DNA of 64,000 bases, taken from positions 851,647 through 915,646 of the forward strand of contig VUYV01000123.1 of assembly GCA_008711295.1 (NCBI GenBank). Reading direction: 5' to 3'. Below the pieces are notes generated by a model that was given only the letters and a program-made list of their open reading frames with translations, searched no databases and was not told the DNA's origin. This document shows positions 1 through 12,619 of this stretch, piece after piece. Each line of letters begins with the position of its first letter. Positions within the stretch are counted from its first letter, which is position 1. This DNA comes from Anarhynchus alexandrinus (lineage: Eukaryota; Chordata; Aves; Charadriiformes; Charadriidae). The translations under genes were made by a program, and so were the position numbers.

Positions 1-1759
1 TACAGGTGTCTGGCACTTCTTGAAATGTTTAGGAAATAAATGGGATATTTATTCTCCCTGACAGGAAGAGGAAAAGTGTGTGAAGTGTGTGCTTGATTCT
101 CCTTCTCAACAAATGAAGTGTTGAGTAAACTGTTCTGTTGATTTATTATAGCCGTATCAGCTAACACTTCTATTGAAAAACTTCCCTTGGTATTTTCTGT
201 ATGAGCCTCTATTTCAAGTATCTCCTCTCTAACCATGAACATTTAAATTTAAAATACACTGCAGTCATTTTGGTAAAGCAGATGGACATGAGAGACTTCT
301 GATATAGCTAATACCCCCCCTCTATCCCCCCCCCCCAGCAAAATAATCTTCCAAAGCCTGCACATTTTCTTATCATTTGTTTTTGTAATAGTTTTATTTT
401 GTCAGTCTTGACCTTGTCCCTCTGCTGTATTTGTTTGTTGCACCAACATATATTTGTTTTTAGTTCAGACCACATTAATCCTCTAATGACTTATCCCCAT
501 GAGTAGTTTTGTTCTGGAGTTGTTTCAGCATAAATGGTCTGGAATTCAGCCACTTGGAAATTCCATTGTAGGAAGTTAACCTCCACCCCACTTTCTAAGT
601 GAATTATCAAATAAAACATAGTTTGTTTTGAGACTGAGAAGCTTTTGCCAATGAAGCGGGATGTCAGCAGAAATAGTGGGTTTGTGTATTATTGAAGAAA
701 ATTTTTAATTTTACAGATGGAGTACTTCATTCTGGTGCATTATTTTGAAAATTTTAATTTTGTCACCTTCATATTATAACTTTAGTACAAACCAAAACTG
801 GGAGACGTAATCGCTATTCTATCGTATTTGGTAATTCTTCTGAAATACTGAACCTTTGGGTAAGAAAACCACAAGAGAATTGGAAAGTAGCAGGGGAGGG
901 GAGAGTTGTTCATAATCGTAGGGGGAGGAAGAAGACAACACTGGATCGTAGACTATACAGAAACAAAACCAGTACCTGGATTGGTGTTTTTCTAACAGTA
1001 CATTATAGGTTAATCTTTTCAAGATAAAGCCGATACGTAACTGACTGTTTATTGAATATCTTTCAATGTTTAATCATTAGTTAACCTGTGTTACTACCTT
1101 TATAACTTATTGGATGAGGTTCATCCTTGCTAAATTTCATGCATCTCAAAATATTTTCAATAAGAAATGGTTTAACATATTGTGAACTCTGCTGTTAACT
1201 TTGTGTGAGTGCTGATGCAGTTCTTCGAGCAGAGTTAGGTAAAACTTGCTTTGTTAGTGTCTTCTGTTTGATGACATTGCTTGTATTTATTGTGGTTAAC
1301 CAATACAGCAGTAAGGCTGATGGGAATATAGTTGCTCCTAGAGCAAAATTTGTTAGCATATATCCATGAAGGTTTTACCTTTGCAGCCTTTGCTTTAATT
1401 AATTGATTCCATCTCCCCTACGGTTTGTGTTTTCATCATCTAGTGGCCAAAAAAGAAGTTAAAAATTAACTTGTTCTTTTGAACTTTTTTGCAAATAAAC
1501 GATAGAGCAAATACTGTGAATGGACTTTATAATGACACTGCAGGATAGATGAAGAGAATATGCAAAAAAAAAGTTGTTGCTCAGAATTAAGGTGAAATGT
1601 GTTATTATCATAATATTCCATTCTTTATGGTAGATTATTCCTGAAAAGATTAATGTTCCCCTTTGCAGAACGGAATGTAACATTAATGTGAACTACAATT
1701 TTTGAAATTCTGTGTATTTTGTTAAGAATTAATATGTTAGAGGTAGATTCTTCATGCAT
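1..1759. other. Unassigned AT-rich non-coding DNA
   Basis: I see no gene or recognisable mobile element here. The stretch is AT-rich and has no open frame with family resemblance. It holds two C homopolymers, C7 at 314-320 and C11 at 326-336, separated by a short TCTAT spacer. Everything else looks like ordinary single-copy intergenic or intronic sequence. Confidence 0.6.
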
Positions 1760-2043
1760 TCATGCTAGTACAAGCGATAGGACAAGAGGAAATGGCCTCA
1801 AGTTATGCCAGGGTAGGTTTAGATTGGATATTAGGAAAAAGTTCTTCACAGACAGGGTTGTTGAGCATTGGAACAGGCTGCCCAGGGAAGTGGTGGAATC
1901 ACCATCCCTGCAGCTATTTCAAAGACGGGTAGATGTGGTGCTTAGGGACATGGTTTAGTGGTGGTTTTAGCAGTGTTATGTTGATGGTTGGACTTGATGA
2001 TCTTAAAGGTCCCTTTCAACCTAGACAATTTTATGATTCTATG
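1760..2043 (+). mobile_element. CR1 LINE, 3' end, 5'-truncated
   Basis: This is the last part of CR1 ORF2 plus its 3' UTR and tail. Frame +1719..1958 reads through the conserved C-terminal block, with RTRGNG, then [10 protein letters not shown], then [16 protein letters not shown]. Stop and UTR follow, with the typical 'ttggacttgatgatctt aaaggtccctttcaacc' layout, and the copy ends in a degenerate ATTCTATG tail at about 2031-2043. CR1 is a non-LTR retrotransposon that inserts by target-primed reverse transcription, so 5' truncation with a kept 3' end is the usual outcome. The 5' boundary is uncertain by a few tens of bases. No catalytic domain remains, so the copy is dead. Confidence 0.93.
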
Positions 2044-5000
2044 AAAACCCATATTTTCCAGGAAATCAGTCTTCATAATGAATCTGCAGTCCATATTTTC
2101 TAAATGAGAAGAAATTAGACCTAAAACACAAATTAATCTGTTTATTGACATTCTTCTGAAAACAGGCCTTTTTTGAAAACTGTAAACAGCAATATTAAAG
2201 CATGGGGTTTTGAGGAAAAGATATGATTTCCCCAAAGTTTCTGAATTTTTCTGACATTGTATATATCCTAAAATTCCTATGCTTGGGAAAATTGCTTCAG
2301 TTCTTGATTTTAATATTCCATTTTTGAAAACCAAACAAGCCAACAACCCCCACAACATCCTTATACGATGTAAAGCTGCTTACAATTTAACTTTCTGAGA
2401 TGTTTTGCAGATGTAGATACATTTTAAATCTACATTCATAGTATTGTAGACTCACAAAAGGTGTACATTTCCTTTTTGGCATTTAACAACATAGAAAAGA
2501 CATTTTTGTTATGAATATTATTACTTATAAATAAATGGAATTCTGGGAATATTTCATGAGCTAGTCCAGATATTTCTGCTAGCATATTTGTTATTTGCGT
2601 GTTTAGTGCACAAATATTTCAGACTATTAGTATTTCAAACAAAAGTTAACAGTATTTAGTTATTTTTTTATAAAACATCTGCTCTCTTTTTGGATAAACC
2701 TTTACAATGGAGGGTACTACAGGCAGTTAAGGGCTCATTTATGTGTTCCTGGAGATTTGTTCTCTATTCATATTCTGTTAATTTCTGTAAAGATGAAAAT
2801 AAATAAATAAATAAATAAAGGATAATCAGGATTTTACTCAGCAAGCTATATTCTGAATCATTTTGTTCTGAACCCATCGGAATTTTTTGGTATAAAGTTG
2901 TTAAAATACTTCATTTTGACAGTTTTATATTAAAAAAAATTAAAAGAAAGTTTGCTTTTATTAAGCAAATTAATCAAATAATTCATTATAAACACATTTG
3001 ATAAAATAGATATGTTCTTGCAAAACAATGTTTTAATCCAATCAACATTTTCCAAGGACAAGTATTTCCACTCATACTTTAAATCAGTTCATTTTCTAAT
3101 GTTTAATACCATTTGTGAACTATTTTTGAGTGCATAATGGGTTCTATATTTGCCAATACAGCAACTGCACTGTCTAGATATTACCTTTTTCTCTAACATG
3201 CATTGAAATAAGAGTATAATTGATAATGCTAATTCATTTTAATGTAATGGTAATTCCTTTTTATTTAAAAGGGATCACTACCACTGCTAAATTTTTGAAG
3301 CACCATGTCACGTACTCCTTGTTTAGAGCAGTCCTGTGAAATACCTATTAGTGTCATTTATTCATAACGATGATGAAATTGTCATCCTGTTATACAATTA
3401 TATAATCTATAAGTAGGAAGCTCTTCACAATGTTGCTGTTGCTAGTCTGATTAAGTCTTGTCATTAAAGACCTTTAAATATAATGATTGACAAAGGAAAC
3501 CTGTTGTGAGAAAATGACAGATGCCAACAGGGCTTTCAATTAATACCACTGCAAAAGTTTAGTGCACCATCCTTTCTAGAATTGCCTATTATTGGCTTTG
3601 ATATTTTATATCAGTCCCCTTTTGTTACTTTATTCCCCACAAGCAACAACACACACCTCGACACTGTTATGCCCCACTTTTTTGTTGTCACTTATCCTAG
3701 TTGCTTGCTGTTTGTGACAAAGTTAACTGAATAGTCTACCTCCCTACTGCAGACTTTTTCCAACCCACTGAGCAGATGGCCTCACTATAGCTTTGTCTAA
3801 CATTTTCAGGTTAAAACCCAAACATTTCAGAAAACAAAAGAGTCTAACTTTTTAGCTTTTCCCTCTCTTATTTTCTTTTTGTTCACTGATTGCATGATGC
3901 AAAACTAACAAAAACAGAGAAATTTCTTTCTGTGGGTACTTCATAGAGCTTTGGTTTAACTTCTAATAGCTTTAGATTTCCTTCTGTATAGACGGAGGAG
4001 GCAAAGCTTACCTACTGACACAAAAAACAAGTGCAGCTTCCAGTGATGCTCAGCTGTCAACAATACATCTATACTCTGTAGGAATGTGCCTTAATTATAG
4101 TTGCATTATCTAAAACAAATCCAAGTTCAGCCACAGGTTTTCTGAGAGATTCGAGAAAAGTCATGTAGTCACAGATTCATCCCACCCAGCTTTACGCACT
4201 CATTATCCTTATTACCATGATCACAGTGTCCCTTCACAGTCCACATAGAGAGACTAGATCTTCAAAGAGAGATCAAGCTGGCTTAGGAAGTTTCAGGAGG
4301 TTTGCCTAGACTAGAGAATTTCCCAGCATATACTCAAACACTATTTTGACCTGCAAGATATGCTATTAAACTGTATATGGTACTCTTTCTCTAAGTAATA
4401 AATACACACTCTGTATCTGCTTGTTATATGACATAAACTATATGAATCTTAAGGTGTTGACAAGGTACTAATAACAATTACTTAAGATTGTTATGGTAAA
4501 TTTTCATAGTGAGACTTCTGGAAAGGTGCAGAAAATTATTGAGACAATATTTTCTTTGTATGGAATATTTAGGTGTCCATTAGCTTTTAAGTCATTGTTG
4601 CAAGAGAGTCACTGTGATATGACCTAAACAAATATGCCCAGGTCTTAGTGCTATTACCCACACAGCAGGGATAACACAATGGGAGGTATAATCCCTCCAT
4701 CACACATTTCAGTTCAAAGGATGTTGTGTAGAATTAACTCCATCAGCTACAACTACAAATCTGGAGCATGACCTCATGGGACTGAGGTGCAGGATCACAT
4801 AATTTCTTTTATTATCCCTCCACCAGAAATAGTATCTTGAGGAAACTGTGGGGCTGACAGACAGGGACAATAACTTATTTAATCACCCTCACAATATTCA
4901 GCAGAGCTTGTCTGCTGGATCATCAAAAAAAAAGTTATCGAAACAACAATTAGGAGCTTGAACATTAGATAACACAGACATTCTGTAACTTTAAATTCAT

Positions 5001-5144
5001 TAATTCTTTTTTTAGGTTTCTGAGAGATGACTGTTTTATGTGCTGTAATGAAAGGTTTCAGCATAAGCAGAGAATGGATTTAAGTGAGATATGGTGTCAT
5101 TCTCCTTTTTACTCATCTAAATAACTAAATAGTTATTTCCTATT
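2044..5144. other. Unassigned AT-rich non-coding DNA
   Basis: No gene or recognised element. It is strongly AT-rich with scattered short A and T runs, and it contains the (AAAT)n microsatellite listed separately. The open frame at 1942-2358 on the minus strand overlaps CR1 UTR and unique DNA, has no family features, and is taken as chance. Confidence 0.6.
2796..2819. repeat. (AAAT)n microsatellite
   Basis: About six perfect AAAT units in a row. No CR1 or LTR end lies next to it, so it looks like an independent simple repeat. Confidence 0.95.
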
Positions 5145-5730
5145 TGCATTGGGTGTACATGGGAAGGATTTGGTCTGCCGGGGTGGCAGAGGAAATATCA
5201 AGGTCAGAGGGGAAGAAGGAGGAGGTGCTCCACAGCACAGGAGATACTGCAGCCCATGGAGACCCCATGCTAGAGCAGACTTTTGCTGACAGGATCTGCA
5301 ACTTGTGGAGAACCCACACTGCAGCAGGGGAAAAGTGTGAGGAGGAAGGAATGACAGAGAGGAACAGTTATGGTCTGACTGCAACTCTCCATTCTCTGTC
5401 TCCCCTGTATCACCCAGGGCGAGGAAAGGGATGAAGTTGAGGTTAGGAAATGGAGGAGAGAAGGTGTTGTTTTAATTTTGTCTTTTTTGTTTTCCACTAT
5501 CAAAATTAGAGATTATATTTTTATTTTAATTGACAATAAATTAAATTAATTTTCCACAAGTCTGGTTTACCTGCAACAGTAATTGGTAGGTGATATCCCC
5601 GTCTTTATCTCAAGCCATGAGCTTTTCCTTCTTATTTGTCCTACTTTCTCCCCCTGTCCTGCAGTGGGAGGGCATGAACAAGCAGCTGGGTGGGCATTTG
5701 GCTGTTAACCAGGGCTGTTAACCCACCACA
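5145..5730 (+). mobile_element. Solo LTR, avian ERVL-like, short form
   Basis: It begins TGCATTGGGTG and ends TTAACCCACCACA, so it has TG...CA ends. The whole length aligns by eye with the reverse complement of the LTR at 18870-19777. Shared blocks include 'gaagaaggagga', the 'ggtgttgttttaatttt' block, and the poly(A) region AATAAATTAAATTAATTTT (AATAAA at 5535-5540). Relative to that copy it is about 320 bp shorter, mainly through loss of U3 sequence and some of the GTGG...TGCAG repeats. Flanks are ctatt (5140-5144) and gcatt (5731-5735), at best a decayed 5-bp target duplication. There is no gag or pol sequence next to it, so it is a solo LTR. The open frame at 5144-5434 lies inside the LTR and is not a gene. 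Confidence 0.85.
5535..5540 (+). promoter_or_regulatory. LTR poly(A) signal AATAAA
   Basis: An AATAAA hexamer in the AT-rich block of the LTR at 5145-5730. The matching hexamer sits at the same relative place in the related minus-strand LTR (19029-19034). This supports the + orientation given to this LTR. Confidence 0.6.
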
Positions 5731-7504
5731 GCATTCTAAGATTCCTGACACATTCTTGCCTTGCAAGCATTTAACCATGATATATCTATTAGCACAAAAA
5801 AAAAAAACCAGAAAGAAAAAGGTTAACCAAACCCAGAAACAATACACCCTTTTGGAAATATGTAGATATATAGTAATGTATCATAAAAGCTCAAGTTTTC
5901 ACCTTGAACATATAAATTGTCTTGCAAAGTACAACAAATATTGTAAATAAATTTAAATATGTTTTAGGCAATTTTGAAAGCCTTAAACTCAAAGAGAATT
6001 ATGTAGTGCAGATAGTCTGGATAATTGCCCCCCAGAAGGTTTTGTCTAACTTTAAAAACTTTAGAGACACTTCTACCCATTTTATCCTCTTCCATTTTTG
6101 TTCCACTTCTGGTTCTCATCACATATAAACAAGATGGTGAATAAAAACACCACCAATAGTACCAAAAGGAATATTTTTCTGAGAATTTCCAGTTCTGATG
6201 CAGTTGAATTGATACATGCAAAATGTATTTTGCTTTGGTCTGTCAGAGACATCCATGTGATTTGGAACGTTTTGTATTACTACTTGTGCGTACAAAATGC
6301 AAATAACTTGCCTATAACCTGTAAGAATAATAATACCTCATTAATATTGTTACCTGTGTGGTAAAAAGCTAAACTAGTTTACAACCTGGGCAAATGTATT
6401 GAGTTTAGCAAGTTAACAGGTTCATGGTTTTTATAGCAGCCTGTTCATGCCACTGTATTTGAGATGGTGTCAGCATTTCCATTATAAATAATTTAAGGGT
6501 TTATAACTTGATAAAAGAAAAGCAGTAGTCCTGCCACATTTTAAATTAATTATTTGCTCAATGCATCTTCAAGACCCAAGGAAGCATATGATAAAACTTA
6601 ACATTTTCCTTTAGGGGCTTTAGTGAAGAAGCTAGACATTCAGCTTTAACCAGGCAATTAAAAAAGGTTCCCCAATGCTACTTTAAACATAAATTTGTCT
6701 AAATGTGATATAGTTACATGCTAGAATAGGATGATTTTGGGACATATTCCAAGAACAGACACAACAGTGACTATCACTATTTGTCAAATAATGAATGCTA
6801 AGAATGATGTTACTTGCTTCAGAGGACAAGTGAGAGGTCACAGGAAGGAGAAGGTATTTTTTGTTACCAGATTATCTGAGAATCCTGGGTGTGCATTAGG
6901 AAGGAGAAAATATATGATATCAGTCCAGGCCCCTTTCCAAAAAACCACTTAAACGTTCATTTATTTGCATAGTCGTGAACAGTCTTGCTGATTTCATGTG
7001 AAGTACTCACATAGCTAAACTGAAGCAGACATTTAAAGAATTGCTGGATGGAGGCATACTTAGGAAGCAAAAGAGCAGTAATGAGGTTGAAGCAAGGTAA
7101 TGATGTCTATTAACTCAGTCATGTCACTACCATAATTCCCAATGTTTTTCAGCATTCACTTCCATCTTTCTTAAAGACTGGAACCAAACTGGAAGTCAAA
7201 ATCAAAAGAAAGTGAAGTAGTCATCTGGCAAGCGGGGTTCACCTGGTCTATTTTTTAATAAAATTAGTTAGGAACTAGATGTTCTTTCTCTTTAACTACT
7301 GTGGAGACTCTCTTAAAGATAGATGTCTCTCCTGTGGTCATCTGAAGTTCAGTAATATGAATCCTGTATTTGAACCTAGACCACAATTCTTTTCATTCTC
7401 CCTTTCATCAAAGTATAAGTGCTGCAGTAAGATTAATGGAGTTGAGATTAACATGGGAAGTTGATAACAACTGTTGTGAGACAAAGGAGGAGTGCTTTGC
7501 AGTG

Positions 7505-7550
7505 CATGAGTTATTGCTGGCCAAATACATGAGTTATTGCTGGCCAAATA
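7505..7550. repeat. Perfect 23-bp tandem duplication, two copies
   Basis: The unit CATGAGTTATTGCTGGCCAAATA occurs at 7505-7527 and again at 7528-7550 with no mismatch. Perfect identity implies a recent event or a sequencing/assembly slip. It lies in unique DNA and does not coincide with a mobile element end. Confidence 0.97.
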
Positions 7551-7656
7551 CTGCATGTGTCTCTAAAAAAAAAAATACACTGGTTACATCACACCATTTC
7601 TGATCTGTGTCTTGCCTTTTTTTTTTTTTCCCTTTCATTTTCCAGGACAAAAATTA

Positions 7657-7657
7657 N
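7657..7657. other. Single undetermined base (N)
   Basis: One of three isolated Ns in the window (others at 16150 and 32288). It sits in A/T-rich sequence just after a T13 run, which suggests a local assembly join or a low-quality base. No direct duplication surrounds it. Confidence 0.99.
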
Positions 7658-8969
7658 AAATTTTGTATATAGCATTCTAACAGAGCAGCCAGCAAGTAAC
7701 CTTGGCATGAGGTAAATATTAGGCAAAAAAGAAAAAAAGAAAGACCCGTATTGGGCATATCTGACCATCCACAAAACCTGAGTAATCACTACACTGTTCT
7801 CCATTTCTCATGAGATGTTTAATTTTAGGAAATATCAAAGGTTGGGGTTTTTGTTTTGTTGGTTTGGGGTTTTTTGGGGGCACTGAAAAAATAGTTTTTA
7901 AATCACTTTTTATTTTGGGTTAAAACAGTTAGTTTTGTCTACTTGGTATGTCCATATCACTTGAAGCGTTATTGCATCTAAATGTTCAAATGATTCTGAT
8001 CCCTTGAGATCAACATGAACAGATAGAAGGCTTTAATCTGCAAACTTGATGAAGAGCTCATTAGGTTTTCCTCAGAAAAGGTTTTGAAGGGCTTAACTAT
8101 TTCAAAAGACCCTGTCAGGTTTGAAGTGCCAAGTTCTCTTGCACACGGGGCAGGTGGATCTCCTGAGGAGCTAAAGAGGCTGATACCCCTTGAAGAAGAG
8201 AAAGGCTTTAAGTTTTGTTTAACTTTACTGAAACTGGTAGGAAAGGACTTTTGAAACTGTGGCTCGTGGAGCACCTTTCAGCATTTTGTGGAGACTGCAC
8301 AATGACTGCCAGTATGGTATGTTGCAATGGTCTCCCATAACACCCTATCAAGCCTTCAGAAATAGCTGCTGAAGCTGCTTTACTTTTTGCTGTATTGTGG
8401 CCTACTGTAGTGTTCAGCCTCTGAAATGATGTCCTCCACACATATTGAAAATCTTTAACCATATTTCTGGTTTGTGAACTAATCACACAGGTCAGGTTTT
8501 TAATTCAACACTTTTCTTTGGTATATTAAAATATTCCTTTGATTGAAATGTATGTCATTTCTAATCATAGTACATAGAGCTGTGATTTAAGTATCTATTC
8601 CCTGTATAGGGAGATCACATTACGAGAATGTTGTTAATTTGCCCAGTGCACAGATTGCTTTAAAACATGAAATGCAGACTTTAATAGCATTCCATTTAAC
8701 CTGACAGATAGTTCAGAAAAAAACTTTACCTATTCTGCGCAAACTCATGGGACGCAGCCTGCGTCATCTGAGGAAGAAAGTTCCCATCTATTCCTGATTT
8801 AGGAGCATGACAGTTAATTTGTATCAGTGCTCTTTGCTTCTAACCTGACCCTGATCATTACTGTTGAGCCTTAAATCTCTAGAGGAGTTTAAGAAGAACA
8901 TCCTCCTGAGACAGGACTGTAGCTATAAAAAAGGATAGAATGAAGATGTCTGGCAGGTGCACCTCCCCT

Positions 8970-9050
8970 GGAAAAATAAACAAACAAATAAACAACAAAA
9001 AAACCCGCAGCCAATCAACCAACAAAAAAAGAAACCCAACAGGAAAAAGA
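8970..9050. repeat. A-rich low-complexity tract
   Basis: An A-rich run built from AAAC/AAAT-like units (aaacaaacaaataaac and similar) interspersed with short C runs. It could be a decayed poly(A) tail of a retrocopy, but nothing recognisable precedes it, so it is called only as low complexity. Confidence 0.7.
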
Positions 9051-12000
9051 TAGGTTTAATCAGTAGATGGCAGTAAGAGCTAGCAAGAAGCCTCAAGGCT
9101 ATACTCAGACCTTTTGCACATTAATCATACATACAGCAAATTCCACAAAGTACAAGCTGACAAAGACCTTGCTTTGCCACAATCAATCTTTATTCACCAC
9201 TAGATTACAGTGGTTAGATATACTTGATTGCCTCAGGTCCAGGATAAAGCTTATAAATAACTATATATGTAATCGGCTTAAATTTTGGCCATTGTATTTT
9301 TTATTTTGTTTCTGTTTTAAATGGAGATTGGGGTGCAATTGGTTTATTCTTAGCTTTGTTATACGACCACCCAGTCCATCTGTCACCTTGACTGTGAAGC
9401 TGTAATTTTAATGTTTGGCTCTGTAAATATTTAAAGCATCATTCTATAATTTACAAAGGGAAGTATACAGCTAATAGAGTGCAGTTGAAAGAGCTCACTT
9501 GTCTTTACTCCAAGACTTTTGCTGTTGTGTGTCTGTTTTTTTAAACTGAAATGGCACCAGAATGGTGGAGTAAATGCTGCATTGTACTGCAGGATCCATT
9601 TTGGATAGCTCGATTCTCTAGCCTCCTTTTTTTTAAAAAAGTCTCAATGTACACAGGATGTTCTCGTTCTTCACTTTGGAAAGTTAGCAATGCAACAGGA
9701 ACTGTACGATAAAAATAAAGAATGGCATAATGATGTGGATTTATTTTCCATTTCACTATATAATGAAATGACTTATTTAGAGATGCATATTTATGTTTGT
9801 GTAATTTTGCAGATTTTTTTTCGGTGCTTATTTTATATAAAATATGAACTCTATGCTATATGGCTCTATTTGTGCAATCTATGTATTTATGTAGCAGTCA
9901 GTCCCTTGATGTTTTATCATTTAACTGAACAACACTTTCTCCATTCTCTCAATTCTGCTATTTTTCTGCTTATTATTCAGTGGTGCAAATGTGCAAAAAA
10001 TTTGCAATAATCCTAAAATTTCTTGCCAAATAAAAGTATTTTCACAGCATAACACTTAAATAACATTATATAAGGTAAAAAAAAATTAAAAAGAGAAAAA
10101 ATGCCAAATGAAAGAGAAAGTATTTGTGGTCTTTAGTTATACATACAGAGGTTGATATAGAGGACAAAATAGAAAATAATCAGCCTGGAAAGAAGATCTA
10201 TCATGGCAAAGCATGTTTTTTGTGAGAAGTGAGTAGGATCAGAGGCGCACACGCAGACACACACACATATAGATATATGAAAGTAATTACAGATATTGAC
10301 AGGATAATTACATTCTAGTACCTTTCCAGTATTAGGAACCACTACAGAGCTTCTGAGTAGCTGCATTTGCTGTTGGATGCTTGCTTTAAGAAATTCAGCT
10401 GCCACGGTTCAAATGTAGATACCACATTTCAAGCAGGTTGCTTAGCAGAAATGAGTGCAACTCAGAGAGCTTCCCCCTCAGGGTACACTGATGTTTTATA
10501 TTCTGCTGAAATCAGTTGAAGTGTGTCACACTGGCATCGAAAGAAAACAACAGGTGGTGATTTCAGATTTCCCAGGTGAGGACTGCAATCAGTTGATCAA
10601 ACTGCAATTGCTTTTCACTCTGGGGTAAACACAAATATGCATGGATTGTTCTTTGTGGTCATGCTTCATTGGTGTCCAGTTAGCTTCTGACATCACCAGC
10701 TTAAACTACATCTCCTTTACAGGCAGATAATTTTATCCTTTTGCCAAGGACACTCACATAAGTCACAGTGTTCTGTGTCTGCCTTGGCTGTAGGAGAGTC
10801 ATCTGTTTTAACTCTTTGAGAAATAAAAATAATTTCCTGACAACTTCTCCACTCAAATATTTTTTTGCATAATTTGTTTCTTTATTCTTTTATGTATCCC
10901 TTTGTCATTAAAGCTAAACAGAGCATTCCTTAAAAAAATAAAAATCCCTTGCTAATCAAGTGCCAAAGAATGCATGATAGACTTCAGTAAAAGCTGAGAT
11001 TTATTCATTGCAAGTATAAAATGTTTGAGCAGCCTGTAATTTAATCTTCTTTTTTTTTTCTTCTCTTTTTTTCATTTTCCTTTGTCAAGTGATTGGTAGG
11101 CTGCAGAAAGCTCCATCCATTTTCTTGATTAATACAGTACAATATTACCTTTGATTCCCTATCAGCATGAAGGTTATAAAAACATAGTAGCACTCATGAC
11201 ATAGACAATACTTCAAACAGAAGACAAGAATGTTAAATATGTATAGTATTTTATGACAAAACTGTTGATGCAGGGCTGAAAAGGAGGCATGAGATACCAT
11301 CATGATATTAACATTTGTAAGAATATGTCATTTTTGTACTTTTTTTTTTTTATAGTGGCAGACTGTCTGGAGCCTGAATCTCTTAAAAATGTCTGAATTT
11401 CACTAGTACCTCTCTTTAATTCATATTCACATCTTGAAACTCGTTGGAATTGTGAAGGTCAGCAAGTCAGAGTGCACTTCGTTAAGTTTATATGAATAAA
11501 AATAACCACTGGGATCAAAGTCTATTTCACCTTATTCATCCAGAATGTAAGCAGATAATTGTGGGCTTAACAGCTTCTCTGTTTAAGTCCAAATTCAGAA
11601 GGCTGATGTGAGTTCTGCTAGTACCTTGTTAGTATGAAGATATTTAGAAACACCTTCCTCTCCATTGCAGGTTTTATACGGGAATATTAAAATGAACTAA
11701 TATCTGTCTTGGGAAACAGATGTTTATAATGTTAAATCACTTCTCATTAGTATCATGACTTTGGAGCTAATGGCAAAATGATGTAACAGGATAATGATGT
11801 CTGAAAATAAATGATACAAATAATGATCTGCAGTTCAGGAAATATCAATACTTTTAAAAATTAGAAAATTAGGAGACAGGTAATGCAAATCTGACAATCC
11901 ACCTTGAGTGTTTGGCAATGAAGGAAAGCACAGAGGAAAAGAGAGAACTGGAGATACAAAAATTGGAGTGGGAAGAAACATAGCACTGACCATACAGCAG

Positions 12001-12619
12001 TGATTTTCATGTAGCACTCCAAATTAAGGGGTTAACCTCAACATTCCTCTTTATTTCAAAAATATCACTCTACTATGAAGAAAACAGGATTTTTTAACAA
12101 AGGTTCCAGTATCAGCAGAATGAAATTACACAATTAATTTATTAAGGATAAAAGATTTGAAGCTTTATTAGTCCTTCAGAGAGAAATATAAAGCCTTTTT
12201 ATTAAACAGACCCATACAAGACAGTGATCTTATACTTACTGGCCTGCAATACTGTCATGTGATCCGACTGACAGTGCTTTATACATACAGTTCTTTGTAT
12301 TGGCTGCCACTCAAAAGGCAGATAGCTGAAAATGCCTTTCTCCAGCTGTCTGCCGGTGTACTCATCCATCATTTGCAAAATATATTGTCTTCACCTTAAC
12401 CAGCATAATTCAGTGTAAAGGTATATTGAAACTGCTGTGACTCGCTAGACTGTTACAAGACTTTGAGGGACAAGATATCATACTTAGAGACTAATTATTT
12501 TTGTTTGTGGATATCATAGTATCCTGTGCATCAACTGGCTGGCTGCTTGCAAAAACAGTTCACTTTAAAATGGTATACTGTGTCATCCGAGACAGTACGT
12601 GCTGGGTATAGGACATAAA
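9051..12619. other. Unassigned AT-rich non-coding DNA
   Basis: No gene or recognised dispersed element. It contains a CA/TA dinucleotide patch (about 10245-10280), T-rich runs near 11048-11080 and a T12 run near 11340-11352. The longest open frame, 9690-10010, has a hydrophobic AT-driven composition and no family resemblance. Confidence 0.55.
10247..10278. repeat. Imperfect CA/TA dinucleotide repeat
   Basis: A run of CACACGCAGACACACACACATATAGATATATG type. It is a short interrupted microsatellite in otherwise unique sequence. Confidence 0.85.

Larger units (their letters stand above)
5731..8969. other. Unassigned non-coding DNA with small simple repeats
   Basis: No gene recognised. Contents are a 23-bp tandem duplication (7505-7550), a T13 run (7617-7629), a single N (7657) and a T/G-rich patch (about 7840-7880). 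The part from about 8200 to 8460 is less AT-rich and includes 'actgtggctcgtggagcacc', faintly like the end of an old hAT (Charlie-type) DNA transposon, but I could not find paired inverted ends and do not call it. Confidence 0.5.

Noticed and set aside
5144..5434. 96-residue open frame on the plus strand, with ATG
   Set aside because: It lies inside the ERVL-like LTR and the reading simply follows LTR repeats. Related LTR copies do not keep the frame.
8200..8460. Possible old hAT-type DNA transposon ('actgtggctcgtggagcacc')
   Set aside because: No matching terminal inverted repeat or 8-bp target duplication could be found, and the similarity is short.
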